Shown here: in pieces, positions 62,271 through 64,000 of the stretch
Layout: the number at the start of each line of letters is the position of its first letter
Numbering within the stretch: the first letter of the stretch is position 1
Source of the DNA: an uncultured Bacteroidota bacterium
Lineage (GTDB): Bacteria > Bacteroidota > Bacteroidia > Bacteroidales > GCA-2748055
Assembly (NCBI GenBank): GCA_937129385.1
Contig: CAKZNC010000102.1
Coordinates: 18,194 to 82,193 of the forward strand
Length of the DNA stretch: 64,000 bases
Reading direction: 5' to 3'
The notes under the pieces: model-generated
What the model saw: only the letters and a program-made list of their open reading frames with translations
Told to the model about the DNA's origin: nothing
The model's database searches: none
Program-made: the position numbers and the translations under genes

Positions 62271-63887
62271 ATGATTTTAGTGCAACAGCTCGTTTCACAT
62301 ATCAAAACTGCATCGAAAGAGTTTGAGAAAAGGAAAAAGTATCATGACTCAAAGCTTGCAGATTATCGGATGATCCTCACCAGGGTGACCGCCGGAGGTT
62401 CTGCCGGGGCAATAGAAAGGCACACCTCACGGGGGAAATTGCTTGCCCGTGACCGTATCAACCTGCTACTTGATCCCAACACACCCTTTTTGGAATTGTC
62501 CTCCCTTGCTGCCTACGGGCAATACGACAATGAATTTCCTTCAGCCGGGATCATTACCGGAATAGGCCTTATCCATGGAAAGGAGACAATCATCATTGCC
62601 AACGATGCAACCGTAAAAGGTGGCACCTATGTGCGTGAGACAATAAAAAAACATATCCGTGCGCAGGAGATCGCACTGAAAAATCATCTTCCTGCTGTCT
62701 ACCTTGTTGATTCAGGAGGTGTATTCCTTCCCAACCAGGCAGATGTTTTTCCCGACAAGGATGATTTTGGAAAGATATTTTATAACCAGGCGCAGCTTTC
62801 TGCCAACGGAATTCCCCAGGTCGCAATTGTCATGGGTTCCTGTACCGCGGGTGGCGCCTATGTGCCGGCAATGAGTGATGAGACAATTATTGTCAGGGAC
62901 CAGGGGACCATTTTCCTTGGAGGGCCACCGCTGGTAAAAGCGGCCACCGGGGAGACCGTTTCTGCCGAAGAACTTGGTGGTGGGAAAGTACATACCTCCA
63001 TGTCGGGTGTAGCCGACCACCTGGCCGAAGATGACAGGGATGCACTGCTGATCTGCCGGAATATATTTGAAACCATACAGTCACCTGCGCGTCAGAAACT
63101 GGACCTGAAAAAGATACGTGAACCCCTTTACGATCCGGCTGACCTTATTGGCATCATTCCGGTATCTCCAAGAGAACCTTATGATGCAAGGGAGATCATT
63201 GCCCGGCTGGTGGACGGGAGTGAATTTTCAGAATTTAAAAAAAATTATGGGACGACACTTGTTACCGGATTTGCACATATCATGGGGTACCCGGTGGGGA
63301 TCATTGCCAACAACGGTGTTCTGTTTTCAGAATCTTCCCTGAAAGGGACACATTTTGTCGAACTCTGCGATTTCCGCGGTATTCCAATCATCTTCCTGCA
63401 AAATATTGCAGGGTTTATGGTCGGAAAAAAATATGAACAAGGCGGAATTGCCAAAGATGGAGCTAAGATGGTCCATGCGGTGGCAAATTCCAGGGTTCCC
63501 AGGATCACGGTGATTGTGGGTGGATCATTCGGGGCAGGCAACTATGCAATGTCTGGCAGGGCCTATGATCCGAACCTGCTCTTTATGTGGCCAGATGCGC
63601 GTATCTCGGTTATGGGAGGAGAACAGGCCGCTGATGTGATGGCAACCATCAGGGAGGACCAGCTGGAAGCAAAAGGAAAGATATTAACAGTTGAAGAGAG
63701 GGACGCGATCCGCAAACCAATCCTGGAGAAATATGAACGGGAAGGCTCAGCATATTACAGCTCATCCAGGATTTGGGATGACGGGATAATCGAGCCTGCA
63801 GAGACCAGGAAGATACTGGCCCTTTCAATCTCCATGACCCTGAACCGGAAATTCAGCAAACCACAACATGGTGTATACAGAATGTAA
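62271..63887 (+). CDS. mccB: Methylcrotonyl-CoA carboxylase beta (carboxyltransferase) subunit
   Basis: The 538-residue protein is a biotin-dependent carboxyltransferase. [56 protein letters not shown] and [59 protein letters not shown] match methylcrotonyl-CoA carboxylase beta. [23 protein letters not shown] and [36 protein letters not shown] agree. It carboxylates 3-methylcrotonyl-CoA in leucine breakdown. The stop overlaps the next start as TAATG, and that gene looks like an enoyl-CoA hydratase, which fits the next step (methylglutaconyl-CoA hydration). Confidence 0.93.
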   Translation: MILVQQLVSHIKTASKEFEKRKKYHDSKLADYRMILTRVTAGGSAGAIERHTSRGKLLARDRINLLLDPNTPFLELSSLAAYGQYDNEFPSAGIITGIGLIHGKETIIIANDATVKGGTYVRETIKKHIRAQEIALKNHLPAVYLVDSGGVFLPNQADVFPDKDDFGKIFYNQAQLSANGIPQVAIVMGSCTAGGAYVPAMSDETIIVRDQGTIFLGGPPLVKAATGETVSAEELGGGKVHTSMSGVADHLAEDDRDALLICRNIFETIQSPARQKLDLKKIREPLYDPADLIGIIPVSPREPYDAREIIARLVDGSEFSEFKKNYGTTLVTGFAHIMGYPVGIIANNGVLFSESSLKGTHFVELCDFRGIPIIFLQNIAGFMVGKKYEQGGIAKDGAKMVHAVANSRVPRITVIVGGSFGAGNYAMSGRAYDPNLLFMWPDARISVMGGEQAADVMATIREDQLEAKGKILTVEERDAIRKPILEKYEREGSAYYSSSRIWDDGIIEPAETRKILALSISMTLNRKFSKPQHGVYRM

Positions 63888-64000
63888 TGAGACAGAACCG
63901 AACCTATATCAATGATTTTGTGGAATCGATGACCGGTCACATTGTACTGGACCGTCCTGAGGTGCACAATGCGTTCAACATTGAAATGATACGTGAGATC
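63887..64000 (+). CDS. Enoyl-CoA hydratase/isomerase (3' end beyond window)
   Basis: Thirty-eight codons are visible: [38 protein letters not shown]. The pattern xIxLDRPEVHNAFN matches the N terminus of crotonases. The TAATG overlap with mccB supports the start and suggests methylglutaconyl-CoA hydratase, the next leucine-degradation enzyme. The rest lies outside the window, so the specific reaction is inferred from context. Confidence 0.8.
   Translation, partial: MRQNRTYINDFVESMTGHIVLDRPEVHNAFNIEMIREI

Noticed and set aside
1-64000. tRNA genes, CRISPR arrays, insertion sequences or prophage
   Set aside because: Reading the intergenic regions showed no tRNA-like fold with CCA end, no spaced direct repeats, no transposase or integrase, and no terminal inverted repeats.

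Overview
The window looks like part of a chromosome of an anaerobic member of the Bacteroidetes, probably Bacteroidales or a nearby order. Four things point there: a C-terminal type IX secretion (T9SS) sorting domain, a two-component regulator propeller (Reg_prop/Y_Y_Y) histidine kinase, a LytTR response regulator, and repeated TAnnTTTG -7 promoter boxes just upstream of gene starts in place of obvious Shine-Dalgarno signals. Ferredoxin-dependent 2-oxoacid oxidation, an ADP-forming acyl-CoA synthetase, a HydABC-type complex with Rex, and a flavodiiron protein suggest a fermentative anaerobe that must cope with oxygen. No rRNA, tRNA, CRISPR array or insertion sequence was recognised.

Layout. 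1-10.6 kb (+): 3' end of a tryptophanase-family lyase, MATE exporter, EgtD-like histidine methyltransferase with a DUF427 protein, hybrid-type sensor kinase, yicC, gmk, nadD and a lipoprotein sulfatase. 10.6-17 kb (-): an amino-acid fermentation module (ADP-forming acyl-CoA synthetase, aminotransferase, four-subunit 2-oxoacid:ferredoxin oxidoreductase). 17.3-24.5 kb (-): hydC-hydB-hydA, rex, a DUF4139 protein and a TM1266-family regulator. A good Rex operator lies in the divergent promoter at 24.5-24.77 kb. 24.8-28.1 kb (+): a thioredoxin-like [2Fe-2S] protein, a HydS-like sensor and a PP2C phosphatase. 28.2-44.5 kb: mostly housekeeping genes (lon, coaD, pyrE, birA, rsfS, ftsH, cdsA, psd), a cation-chloride cotransporter-like permease, and a flavodiiron protein. 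44.5-61.1 kb (-): a tightly packed six-gene operon with an MFS-HEAT membrane protein, HAMP-PP2C phosphatase, STAND-like ATPase with a WD40 propeller, outer-membrane barrel, lipoprotein propeller and a 2037-residue T9SS cargo. 61.3-64 kb (+): queuosine-precursor transporter family protein, methylcrotonyl-CoA carboxylase beta subunit, and the start of an enoyl-CoA hydratase (leucine breakdown).

Two regions stand out. First, the hydrogenase-like locus is unorthodox throughout. HydA keeps the four H-cluster cysteines at the same spacing as clostridial CpI, but its proton-transfer residues are replaced (Cys299 to Arg, Glu279 to Gln, Ser319 to Val, CpI numbering), as are several second-sphere residues. 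HydB has lost the cysteines of its N-terminal [2Fe-2S] domain. The HydS-like sensor has lost most H-cluster ligands. This may be a ferredoxin/NAD(H) redox complex and redox sensor built on hydrogenase scaffolds but not doing ordinary H2 chemistry. Second, the 16.6 kb operon combines intracellular STAND/WD40 and phosphatase signalling with outer-membrane and secreted parts, in an arrangement I do not recognise as a named system.

All functional calls come from reading sequence motifs and remembered family features. No database search or alignment was run.
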